From an uncultured Hungatella sp. (GTDB lineage Bacteria > Bacillota > Clostridia > Lachnospirales > Lachnospiraceae), in NCBI GenBank assembly GCA_959018155.1, contig CAUEKH010000219.1, forward strand, positions 1-5,224: DNA of 5,224 bases. The letters are read 5' to 3'. The notes under the pieces are model-generated. The model was given only the letters and a program-made list of their open reading frames with translations, was not told where the DNA came from and did not search any database. Position numbers and translations under genes: made by a program. Below are positions 1 through 5,224 of this stretch, piece by piece (the first letter of the stretch is position 1; each line of letters begins with the position of its first letter).

Positions 1-1788
1 AAGCGCTTTCCGGTTGGCGAAATGCTCCACGCTGCCCGTAATGACAAAGGTCATCCCCTCGAAAATGGCTTCTCCCTCAGCCTCTTCTTCCTGCTCAATC
101 GTAAGTTCCGCCAGAAGGTGATCCACCATCTCCTGATTCTTCTCATCCTCAAAATACCGTCTCCAGGCATCGGCTAAGACTGCGCCAATACCGTCCACAG
201 CAACCAGTTCTTCCTCTGTGGCACGGCGCATGTGTTCGAAATCATATTTAAATTTGCGGCAGAGCATTTTCGCGTTGGCGAGACCGATACCGGAGATTCC
301 AAGTCCGTAGACCATTCTCGGAAACGTGGTATGGGAGGCATTTTTAATAGCCTGAATCAGATTGTCGTACGACTTCTTCCCGAAGCCCTCCATCTGCGTG
401 ATAGTTTCCTCATGCTGGTCCAAATGGAAGATATCGGCAAATTCCCTGATAAAGCCGGCTCCGATAAATTTCTCAAGCGTGGCCTCGGAAAGGCCGTCAA
501 TATTCAGCGCGTCGCGGCTGACGAACAGGGCAAAGCTCTTAATCCGTTTGGCCTGGCAGTCGGGATTGGTACAGTAGAGACTCTTTACATCGTTGACCTG
601 GCGGACCTCCGTAGCGCCGCCGCACACGGGGCATTCCGACGGAATTCTGATTTTAGCGCTTCTCGTTAAGTTATCGGCTATCTGGGGGATAATCATATTG
701 GCCTTGTAGACCGTGATGGTGTCGCCCTCCCCAAGGGCCAGCGATTCCATAATACTTAAGTTGTGGACACTGGCGCGGCTGACCGTGGTTCCTTCCAGTT
801 CCACCGGGTCAAAGACCGCCACGGGGTTGATCAGGCCCGTCCTCGACGGACTCCACTCGATGTACTGTAAATTCGTCTCTTTTATCTCATCCGCCCACTT
901 AAACGCGATGGCATTTCGGGGGAATTTGGCAGTCCGTCCCAGGGACTCTCCATAGGCAATATCGTCAAGCAGGAGTACAAGCCCGTCGGACGGCACATCG
1001 TAATCCTGAATGGCGGCGGCAAATTCCTCCACTGCCTGCGGCAGCGTCTCCGCCGTAACAACCTTATAATCCACCACGTCAAAGCCCTGCCCTTTCAGCC
1101 ACTCAAACTGTTCCTTCCGCGAATTCTTAAAATCCACGCCCTCCGCGCTCACCAGGGCAAATGCCTCAAAGTTCACGTTGCGTTCCGCCGTAATCTGGCT
1201 GTTTAACTGACGGACAGAACCGCTGCATAAGTTTCTTGGGTTCTTGTATTTTGCGTCCACATCTTCAATGGCTTCGTTGATTCTGTTAAATTCAGAATAT
1301 TTGATGACGGCCTCACCCCGGAGAATCAGTTCCCCCTTAAAGGAAATATTGACCGGTATGTTGGAAAATACCCTGGCATTGCTGGTAATGACCTCGCCAA
1401 TCTCCCCATTTCCGCGGGTGACAGCCTTCTTAAGGAATCCGCCGCTGTAGGTCAAAACCACGGTCAGCCCGTCTAACTTCCAGGAGAGAAGCCCTGTCTG
1501 TTCTCCCAGCCACTCCTGTAAATCGGCGGTACTCTTCGTCTTGTCCAACGACAGCATGGGGCTGTCGTGGCGCTCCTTGGGGAGTTCAGAAAGCACCTCG
1601 TAGCCGACGCGCTGAGTCGGACTTTTCGACAAAATAACCCCTGTTTCCTTCTCCAGTGCCACCAGTTCATCGTACAATTTATCGTATTCGTAGTTACTCA
1701 TGATCTCGCAGCTCTCCTGGTAGTACGTCTTCGCCGCAGCCGTAAGCACTGCCGATAATTCTTTCATTCTGCTGATTTTCTCGTCCAT
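1..1788 (-). CDS. ligA: NAD-dependent DNA ligase LigA, divergent type (3' end outside window)
   Basis: This gene encodes a ligase that seals nicks in duplex DNA in the cytoplasm, using NAD+ to adenylate itself. The window holds 596 codons; the C-terminal part of the BRCT domain, perhaps 60 residues, lies beyond the left edge. Domains in order: Ia (about 1-60, with YEYDKLYDEL), a nucleotidyltransferase domain with KLDG (catalytic Lys104), RGE (Glu159), NPRN (183-186), SDG (Asp268) and FKW (Lys297), an OB fold (about 308-380), a Cys4 zinc finger (Cys386, 389, 406, 411), HhH repeats (about 430-550), a Glu-rich linker and a BRCT start (FVITGS, 581-586). ATG at 1788 is chosen because AAAGGAG lies 7 bases upstream. 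It is probably co-transcribed with rluF. By-eye comparison with E. coli LigA shows unusual pocket changes: His23 to Tyr, Asp32 to Asn, Glu113 to Ser, Asp138 to Asn and Lys290 to Leu. I believe such changes typify a clostridial LigA clade. Family assignment is firm; whether this is the sole or a second ligase is unknown. Confidence 0.95.
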   Translation of the reverse strand, partial: MDEKISRMKELSAVLTAAAKTYYQESCEIMSNYEYDKLYDELVALEKETGVILSKSPTQRVGYEVLSELPKERHDSPMLSLDKTKSTADLQEWLGEQTGLLSWKLDGLTVVLTYSGGFLKKAVTRGNGEIGEVITSNARVFSNIPVNISFKGELILRGEAVIKYSEFNRINEAIEDVDAKYKNPRNLCSGSVRQLNSQITAERNVNFEAFALVSAEGVDFKNSRKEQFEWLKGQGFDVVDYKVVTAETLPQAVEEFAAAIQDYDVPSDGLVLLLDDIAYGESLGRTAKFPRNAIAFKWADEIKETNLQYIEWSPSRTGLINPVAVFDPVELEGTTVSRASVHNLSIMESLALGEGDTITVYKANMIIPQIADNLTRSAKIRIPSECPVCGGATEVRQVNDVKSLYCTNPDCQAKRIKSFALFVSRDALNIDGLSEATLEKFIGAGFIREFADIFHLDQHEETITQMEGFGKKSYDNLIQAIKNASHTTFPRMVYGLGISGIGLANAKMLCRKFKYDFEHMRRATEEELVAVDGIGAVLADAWRRYFEDEKNQEMVDHLLAELTIEQEEEAEGEAIFEGMTFVITGSVEHFANRKAL

Positions 1789-1795
1789 CGTGTAT

Positions 1796-1802
1796 CTCCT
1801 TT
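1796..1802 (-). promoter_or_regulatory. Ribosome binding site of ligA
   Basis: AAAGGAG is read on the minus strand, 7 bases before the ATG at 1788. It overlaps the TAA at 1801-1803 that would end the full-length rluF frame. This suggests the two genes were once closely packed, with 12 bases between stop and start. Confidence 0.85.
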
Positions 1803-1956
1803 ACCGCTGTTTTCTGTCATTTCTGCCATGCTTTTCCTGGGCACGCTTTCCTTGGGCATGTTTTTCCTGGACGCGCTTTCCTTGGGCATGCTTTTCCTGG
1901 GCGCGCTTTCCCTAGTCATATTTTCCTTGGGCACGCTTTCCCTGGGCATGCTTTTC
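1801..1956 (-). other. Untranslated remnant of the rluF repeat tail, after an in-frame TAG
   Basis: Past the rluF stop (TAG at 1957-1959) the same frame continues through 15-bp units. It meets one more TAG (1912-1914) and then ends at TAA (1801-1803). Translated, the units keep the pattern [R/H]-A-Q-[E/G]-K seen before the stop, and the frame closes with HGRNDRKQR. Both TAG codons stand where the other units have CAG or CAA (Gln), so each looks like a C-to-T change. With both read as Gln, the protein would have 345 residues instead of 293. The simplest reading is a tail shortened by nonsense mutations. Readthrough or suppression is possible but nothing in the window supports it. The stretch now acts as a spacer before ligA. 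Confidence 0.7.
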
Positions 1957-2040
1957 CTAGACGCGCTTTCCTTGGGCATGCTTTTCCTGGGCGCGCTTTT
2001 CCTGGACACGCTTTTCCTGACCACGCTTTTCATTCCCTCT
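1831..2040 (-). repeat. 15-bp tandem repeat array, 13 clear units plus one degenerate unit
   Basis: Plus-strand units follow the pattern cttttcctgggcgcg, starting at 1831 and repeating every 15 bases to 2025; a decayed unit lies at 2026-2040. Two unit types mostly alternate (one with cctgggcgcg or cctggacgcg, one with ccttgggcatg), giving a 30-bp period. The six units at 1831-1920 match those at 1921-2010 at about 79 of 90 positions, which points to a 90-bp duplication. On the minus strand in the rluF frame the unit encodes a basic pentapeptide such as RAQEK or HAQGK. Because 15 is a multiple of 3, copy-number changes keep the frame. The array covers the 3' end of rluF and most of the space before ligA. 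Confidence 0.95.
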
Positions 2041-2838
2041 TTTTTCTCTGTCGAACGTTTCTTTATCATCATTCCCTGAAATACGGTCAGATACTCCGGT
2101 ATTTTCCTTCAGCAACCGCATCAGTTCTGCATACTCCTTCTTCGATACCGGCCGGTACTCTCCTTCTTTTAAGTCGCCCAGTTCTATGTTCATCACCCGG
2201 ATTCTCTTAAGCTTTTTTACGTGGCAGCCGGTCTGCTCGCACATGCGGCGGATCTGCCGGTTCAGTCCCTGCGTCAAAATAATCCGAAATGATTTTTCTC
2301 CCGTCTTTTCCGCAAAACACGGCCTCGTCTTCACCTCGAGTTCCGGCAGGAACACCCCCTTTTTCAGCTTTCCAATCATCTCTGGTGTGACGGGTCTGTC
2401 CACCCATACGAGATACTCCTTCTCGTGGCCGTTGGCCCCGCGCATCATCTGATTCACCAGTTCCCCCTGATTCGTCATCAGGATCAGGCCCTCGGAATCC
2501 TTGTCGAGACGGCCCACCGGATAAATCCGGACGGGGTAATCTACCATATCTACAATATTGGGCGCGCGGTCCTTGTCCGAGGTGGTACAGACGATCCCCC
2601 GCGGCTTGTGAACCGCCAGTAGAACCCTCTCCGGCCGCTCCCCGGCTCCATCTTTTCCCGCCGCAACTGTCCGTCCGTCGCATACAACCGTCTGTCCTGT
2701 TTTTACCTTCTGGCCGGGCTCTGCTCTTCTGCCGTCTACCGTCACTTTTCCCTCTTCAATCAGCCGATCCGCTTCCCGCCTGGAGCAGATTCCGGCGCCG
2801 CTTAAGAATTTATTCAGGCGGATTCCGTCTTCTCCCAT
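1957..2838 (-). CDS. rluF: 23S rRNA pseudouridine synthase, RluF type, with repeat-encoded basic tail
   Basis: The enzyme converts a specific uridine to pseudouridine in 23S rRNA; E. coli RluF acts on U2604. The 293 residues comprise an S4 RNA-binding domain (about 6-60, IRLNKFLSGAGICSRREADR), a catalytic core of the RsuA/RluB/E/F family with GRLDKDSEGL (catalytic Asp112), HEKEYLV (138-144) and LNRQIRRMCE (192-201), and a Lys/Arg/Gln/Glu-rich tail from about 260. The core resembles E. coli RluF, including its KEYLV and RIRVMN stretches; RluB or RluE specificity cannot be excluded. E. coli RluF also has a basic C-terminal tail, from memory. ATG at 2838 is preferred over ATG at 2859 because AGAAGGAG lies 7 bases before it and the S4 domain follows at once. 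The stop is a TAG inside the 15-bp repeat array. It is first in an apparent operon with ligA, driven by the promoter at 2869-2898. Confidence 0.88.
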   Translation of the reverse strand: MGEDGIRLNKFLSGAGICSRREADRLIEEGKVTVDGRRAEPGQKVKTGQTVVCDGRTVAAGKDGAGERPERVLLAVHKPRGIVCTTSDKDRAPNIVDMVDYPVRIYPVGRLDKDSEGLILMTNQGELVNQMMRGANGHEKEYLVWVDRPVTPEMIGKLKKGVFLPELEVKTRPCFAEKTGEKSFRIILTQGLNRQIRRMCEQTGCHVKKLKRIRVMNIELGDLKEGEYRPVSKKEYAELMRLLKENTGVSDRISGNDDKETFDREKRGNEKRGQEKRVQEKRAQEKHAQGKRV

Positions 2839-2845
2839 GTCCAAT

Positions 2846-2853
2846 CTCCTTCT
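2846..2853 (-). promoter_or_regulatory. Ribosome binding site of rluF, fixes the start
   Basis: AGAAGGAG on the minus strand is followed by 7 bases and ATG at 2838. The upstream ATG at 2859 would place this site inside the coding region and has no comparable site of its own, so the shorter product is preferred. Confidence 0.88.
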
Positions 2854-2868
2854 GTTCATTAAGTAAAA

Positions 2869-2898
2869 ATTATATCATTACTGTGTGGGGGAAGTCAA
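2869..2898 (-). promoter_or_regulatory. Sigma-70/SigA-type promoter with extended -10, driving rluF-ligA
   Basis: On the minus strand, TTGACT (2898-2893) is separated by 18 bases from a perfect TATAAT (2874-2869). TG sits one base upstream of the -10 hexamer (TGATATAAT), an extended -10. The expected transcription start is near 2862, giving a leader of about 24 bases that holds little more than the ribosome binding site. No operator or riboswitch fits in that leader, so expression is probably constitutive. Confidence 0.85.
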
Positions 2899-2928
2899 TT
2901 TATTCCGCTTCTGAGTTTCCTCTATTTT

Positions 2929-2989
2929 ACGGATTTTTCCATTTTATCCGTCTGGCACGCACGTTTCTGCCGGAATATCCTGTCGGCAG
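2929..2989. other. Two small perfect inverted repeats in the intergenic region
   Basis: ACGGAT at 2929-2934 pairs with ATCCGT at 2946-2951 (11-base loop). CTGCCG at 2967-2972 pairs with CGGCAG at 2984-2989 (also an 11-base loop). They lie between the terminator at 3016-3069 and the rluF promoter. Neither is followed by a T-tract on the minus strand, so they are not convincing terminators. They could be chance, a 3' structure, or a protein-binding site upstream of the promoter. No gene is seen here. Confidence 0.35.
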
Positions 2990-3015
2990 GATTCTCTCTG
3001 CGGAGAAGGAAACAG

Positions 3016-3069
3016 AAAAAGACCGCAGCCTGAGGAATAAACAGCAATCTTTTTCCTCCAGGCGCGGCC
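3016..3069 (-). terminator. Rho-independent terminator of the feoB unit
   Basis: On the minus strand, arm 3069-3053 (GGCCGCGCCTGGAGGAA) pairs with 3037-3021 (TTCCTCAGGCTGCGGTC) over 17 positions, with two mismatches and a few G-T pairs, around a 15-base loop. TTTTT follows directly at 3020-3016, then CTGTTT. It begins 33 bases after the stop of the small HMA-like gene, so it should end the feoB-HMA transcript and insulate the rluF promoter. Confidence 0.78.
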
Positions 3070-3101
3070 TTTTCTTAAATAACCAGTTCTGCCTTTGTAC
3101 C

Positions 3102-3329
3102 TTATGTGAATTTGAACTTCACTTCACAGCCATACGATATCCTGCTGCAGATATTTACCACCCGGTCCATCACCGGTGTGATTAAGTCTGCCTCCACGTC
3201 GATATCCATTTCCTGTAAGTCTTCTGAAATCCTTATCTTTCTGACCCCGTCCACTTTTCCGATTTCTCCGGCAATTCTGGCCGCCTTTGACGGATCCGAC
3301 AGGGCGCATAAACGGTAATGTCTGCTCAA
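3102..3329 (-). CDS. Small HMA-like (ferredoxin-fold) protein without CxxC, downstream of feoB
   Basis: This 75-residue protein has no signal peptide or membrane segment and is probably cytoplasmic. Its alternation of short strands and helices (YRLCAL, SKAARIAGEIGKV, VRKIRISE, MDIDVEA, ITPVMDRVVNICSRI, CEVKFKF) fits the beta-alpha-beta-beta-alpha-beta layout of heavy-metal-associated domains, with GKVDGVRKIRI resembling their 'xGVxxvxv' stretch. The MxCxxC loop is replaced by ALSDPS (9-14); the cysteines present are Cys8, Cys61 and Cys68. The start is TTG at 3329, preceded by GAGGTG five bases upstream. The only other in-frame methionines come too late (Met41 onward). It lies 77 bases after feoB with no terminator between, so it is probably co-transcribed. 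A role as FeoB partner, regulator or iron sensor is inference from position only. I recognise no named family. Confidence 0.72.
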   Translation of the reverse strand: MSRHYRLCALSDPSKAARIAGEIGKVDGVRKIRISEDLQEMDIDVEADLITPVMDRVVNICSRISYGCEVKFKFT

Positions 3330-3334
3330 GCTGC

Positions 3335-3340
3335 CACCTC
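3335..3340 (-). promoter_or_regulatory. Ribosome binding site deciding a TTG start
   Basis: GAGGTG on the minus strand lies five bases before TTG at 3329. It is the only good site near the beginning of the small HMA-like frame and supports initiation at TTG. The ATG at 3342-3340 overlapping it belongs to a different frame. Confidence 0.6.
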
Positions 3341-3406
3341 ATTTCCGATTATCTCTGGTAATAGTATGGCCCGGGAAATACAGAAATAAACAGCGGCGTT
3401 CTCATT

Positions 3407-5224
3407 TTACATAAAAGCGCGCGCCACATTTGCAAACAGGAAGCAGATGACAATTCCCGTGACAGTGGGAATCAGAAATGAGGCGAGCGTCCATTTCATA
3501 CTCTGCGTCTCCTTTCTTATTGTCAGGCAGGTGGTGGAACACGGCCAGTGCATCAGGGAAAATAACATAGTGCTGACTGCTGTAATCCAGGTCCAGCCAT
3601 TATTTACAAGCAGATCCTTTAAGACGGTCAAATCGTTGATTTCCAGCAGACTTCCCTCCGCCATATACGCCATAATGATGATGGGAACCACAATTTCATT
3701 TGCCGGAAATCCGAGAATAAAGGCCAGAATGATTACCCCGTCCATCCCTATCAGCCGCCCAAATGGATCCAGAAAGCCGGCACAGTGGACGAGAAGGGTG
3801 CTGTCCCCCACCGTAATATTGGCCATAAGCCAGATAATCAGACCGGCCGGCGCGGCTACCGCAATGGCCCTTCCCAGGACGAACAAGGTTCTGTCAAATA
3901 CGGAACGGAGTATCACCTTTCCAATCTGCGGGCGGCGGTACGGCGGCAGTTCCAGCGTAAAGGAGGAGGGGATCCCCTTCAGCACCGTGGCGGAAAGCAT
4001 TTTCGAGATAACCAGCGTCATCACTACGCCCAGGACGATGACGCCTGCCAGGATTGCGGCAGACGCGACAGAAGAGAAAAGCCCTGTGGCGCCGCCGACG
4101 AAAAACATGGTTATAATGGCAATCATCGTTGGAAATCGGCCATTGCACGGCACAAAGTTATTCGTTATCATGGCAATCAGCCGTTCTCTCGGAGAGTCGA
4201 TGATACGGCAGCCCACAATTCCCGCCGCATTACAGCCAAAGCCCATCATCATGGTCAGGGCCTGTTTTCCACAGGCAGAACACCGCTTGAAACACCGATC
4301 CAGATTAAATGCTACTCTCGGGAGATAGCCGAAATCCTCCAGCAGCGTAAACAGCGGGAAAAATATGGCCATTGGCGGCAGCATGACCGAGACCACCCAG
4401 GCCAAAACCCGGTAAATGCCGTGAAACAACATGCTAACCAGCACTGGCGGCATACCGGCCGCCAGGCTCCAGGCGCTCAGCCGCTCCTCGATAGAGAACA
4501 AAAAGGTACTGAGAAGTTCTGACGGGTAATTGGCCCCTGTGATCGTCAGCCAGAAGACGCCAAGAAGAATAAGGAACATAATTGGAAATCCGGTTGCCCT
4601 GCTTGTGAACAGACGGTCAAGAATCCGATCCCTCTTGTGGTAGGTCTGATTTTCATAAATGACAGCGCCGCGGCAGATGTACTCTGCCTTCCGGATAAAA
4701 ACAGAAGCCATGTCATCGCTGACCCGTTTCTGGGTAATTCCCCTCTCCTCCCACTCTTCTCTGATTTCTTTTAAAATCCGGGTCACTTTTTCTGAGTCCG
4801 CGACAGGCGAGAGGTATTTCTCTACGGCTTCTATCAGGTTCCCATTGGAGTCCAGGAGACGGGCGCAGAGCCATCGGATTTTCACCCCTGTTTCAGCTGC
4901 TTTTGGGATCTCCTTAACTGCGGGCGACAGGCGGGCGATTGCCGCCTCGATGTATTCCGGATACCGGATCAGGATCCGCTCTGTGCGCTCTTTGTCTTCT
5001 GCCGCCCCGTCGAACGTCCGGCGCAGCCCCTCGTAGATTTTATCCAGTCCCTTCTTACTCCTTGCCGCGGTTCCCACCACCGGAACCCCCAGCCTCTCTT
5101 CCAGCACATCAAACCGTATGGAAATGCGTTTCTTTTTTGCCTCATCCATCAGATTGACACAGACCACCACATTTGCGGCAGCCTCAATAATCTGAAGGAC
5201 GAGATTTAAATTTCGTTCCAGACA
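3407..5224 (-). CDS. feoB: Ferrous iron transport protein B, variant core (5' end outside window)
   Basis: FeoB is a cytoplasmic-membrane Fe(II) importer with an N-terminal G domain. Here 605 C-terminal residues are present; the P-loop, G2 and most of G3 lie beyond the right edge. Numbering from the window edge: LERNLNLVLQ (2-11, typical of FeoB after G3), G4 NLMDE (Asn24, Asp27), a G5-like TAARSKKGL (about 52-60), a soluble helical region to about 205, then about eight membrane segments to residue 600. Core motifs are LEDFGYLPR (295-303), FGCNAAG (329-335), VPCNGRFP (358-365) and GFPANEIV (505-512). Many FeoBs have GCNVPA, SCSARLP and AKE at these places, so this is a variant type that I associate with clostridia. 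A Cys cluster CFKRCSAC (311-318) sits beside the core. The stop is TAA at 3409. The frame is open to the window edge, so the GTG at 5170 is internal. The next gene is the small HMA-like protein. Confidence 0.95.
   Translation of the reverse strand, partial: CLERNLNLVLQIIEAAANVVVCVNLMDEAKKKRISIRFDVLEERLGVPVVGTAARSKKGLDKIYEGLRRTFDGAAEDKERTERILIRYPEYIEAAIARLSPAVKEIPKAAETGVKIRWLCARLLDSNGNLIEAVEKYLSPVADSEKVTRILKEIREEWEERGITQKRVSDDMASVFIRKAEYICRGAVIYENQTYHKRDRILDRLFTSRATGFPIMFLILLGVFWLTITGANYPSELLSTFLFSIEERLSAWSLAAGMPPVLVSMLFHGIYRVLAWVVSVMLPPMAIFFPLFTLLEDFGYLPRVAFNLDRCFKRCSACGKQALTMMMGFGCNAAGIVGCRIIDSPRERLIAMITNNFVPCNGRFPTMIAIITMFFVGGATGLFSSVASAAILAGVIVLGVVMTLVISKMLSATVLKGIPSSFTLELPPYRRPQIGKVILRSVFDRTLFVLGRAIAVAAPAGLIIWLMANITVGDSTLLVHCAGFLDPFGRLIGMDGVIILAFILGFPANEIVVPIIIMAYMAEGSLLEINDLTVLKDLLVNNGWTWITAVSTMLFSLMHWPCSTTCLTIRKETQSMKWTLASFLIPTVTGIVICFLFANVARAFM

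Noticed and set aside
232..669. Plus-strand frame of 145 residues
   Set aside because: It is antisense to the zinc-finger and HhH region of ligA, which is unambiguous.
1831..2025. Possible CRISPR array
   Set aside because: Units are 15 bp and directly adjacent with no unique spacers, and they continue the rluF reading frame.
1764..2072. Minus-strand frame with KESVPRKSM-type repeats overlapping the start of ligA
   Set aside because: It is another frame of the same array and runs into ligA out of frame; the frame continuous with the RluF domain explains the array better.
1828..2079. Plus-strand frame giving a hydrophobic repeat protein (LFLGALSLGM pattern)
   Set aside because: It is the complement of the 15-bp array; repeats whose length is a multiple of 3 stay open in several frames. 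There is no ribosome binding site or recognisable domain.
2839..2859. Earlier ATG start for rluF at 2859
   Set aside because: The added residues (MNRRRLD) are encoded by the ribosome binding site itself, and that ATG would lie only a few bases after the predicted transcription start.
2883..3185. Plus-strand frame of 100 residues in the intergenic region
   Set aside because: It crosses the terminator, overlaps the HMA-like gene antisense, has no good ribosome binding site and resembles nothing known.
3124..3342. Minus-strand ATG frame (72 residues) overlapping the HMA-like gene
   Set aside because: Its ATG overlaps the ribosome binding site of the TTG-started frame; the translation is low in hydrophobic pattern and unlike any domain, while the TTG frame shows a regular strand-helix pattern.
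3447..4328. Long open frame on the plus strand (293 residues)
   Set aside because: It lies fully antisense to feoB, whose protein is clearly recognisable; the composition has no family resemblance and there is no supporting ribosome binding site.
3785..4522. Second long plus-strand frame (245 residues), rich in Arg, His and Gln
   Set aside because: It is antisense to the FeoB membrane core, and its composition is what reading complementary hydrophobic codons out of frame gives.

Overview
The window holds four protein-coding genes, all on the minus strand, in two transcription units. Reading in the direction of transcription (right to left) they are: the 3' part of a ferrous iron transporter gene (feoB, running off the right edge), a small gene for an HMA-like protein, a Rho-independent terminator, a clear sigma-70-type promoter, a 23S rRNA pseudouridine synthase of the RluF type, and an NAD-dependent DNA ligase (ligA, running off the left edge). 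The strong AGGAG-type ribosome binding sites, the TATAAT promoter and the particular LigA and FeoB variants suggest a Clostridia-class Firmicute, probably Lachnospiraceae-like. That placement is inference from family resemblance, not a measured result.

Right part (about 3102-5224): FeoB lacks its N-terminus in this window but shows the G4 motif, the membrane core and its own stop codon. It belongs to a variant type in which the usual core motifs are replaced (GCNAAG, PCNGR, GFPANE). A 75-residue protein follows 77 bases downstream. It appears to have a ferredoxin-like HMA fold but no CxxC metal site, and it starts at TTG behind a good ribosome binding site. A stem-loop plus T-tract 33 bases after its stop ends this iron-uptake unit.

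Middle (about 2839-3101): this intergenic stretch contains the terminator, two small perfect inverted repeats of unknown role, and an extended -10 promoter (TTGACT, 18 bases, TGATATAAT) firing leftwards into rluF.

Left part (1-2838): rluF encodes an S4 domain, a catalytic core with GRLDKD, and a basic tail made by a 15-bp tandem repeat. The array has at least 13 copies, with nested 30-bp and 90-bp periods. The reading frame now stops at a TAG inside the array. A second TAG follows 45 bases later, and otherwise the frame is open to a TAA that touches the ligA ribosome binding site. The tail has therefore apparently been shortened by two Gln-to-amber changes, leaving the rest of the array as an untranslated spacer. 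ligA encodes a divergent LigA: the catalytic Lys, zinc finger, HhH and BRCT regions are present, but several NAD-pocket residues are replaced. The main points of interest are the amber-interrupted repeat tail, the rewritten LigA pocket, and the FeoB variant paired with a cysteine-loop-less HMA-like protein. No CRISPR array, mobile element, tRNA or rRNA was seen.
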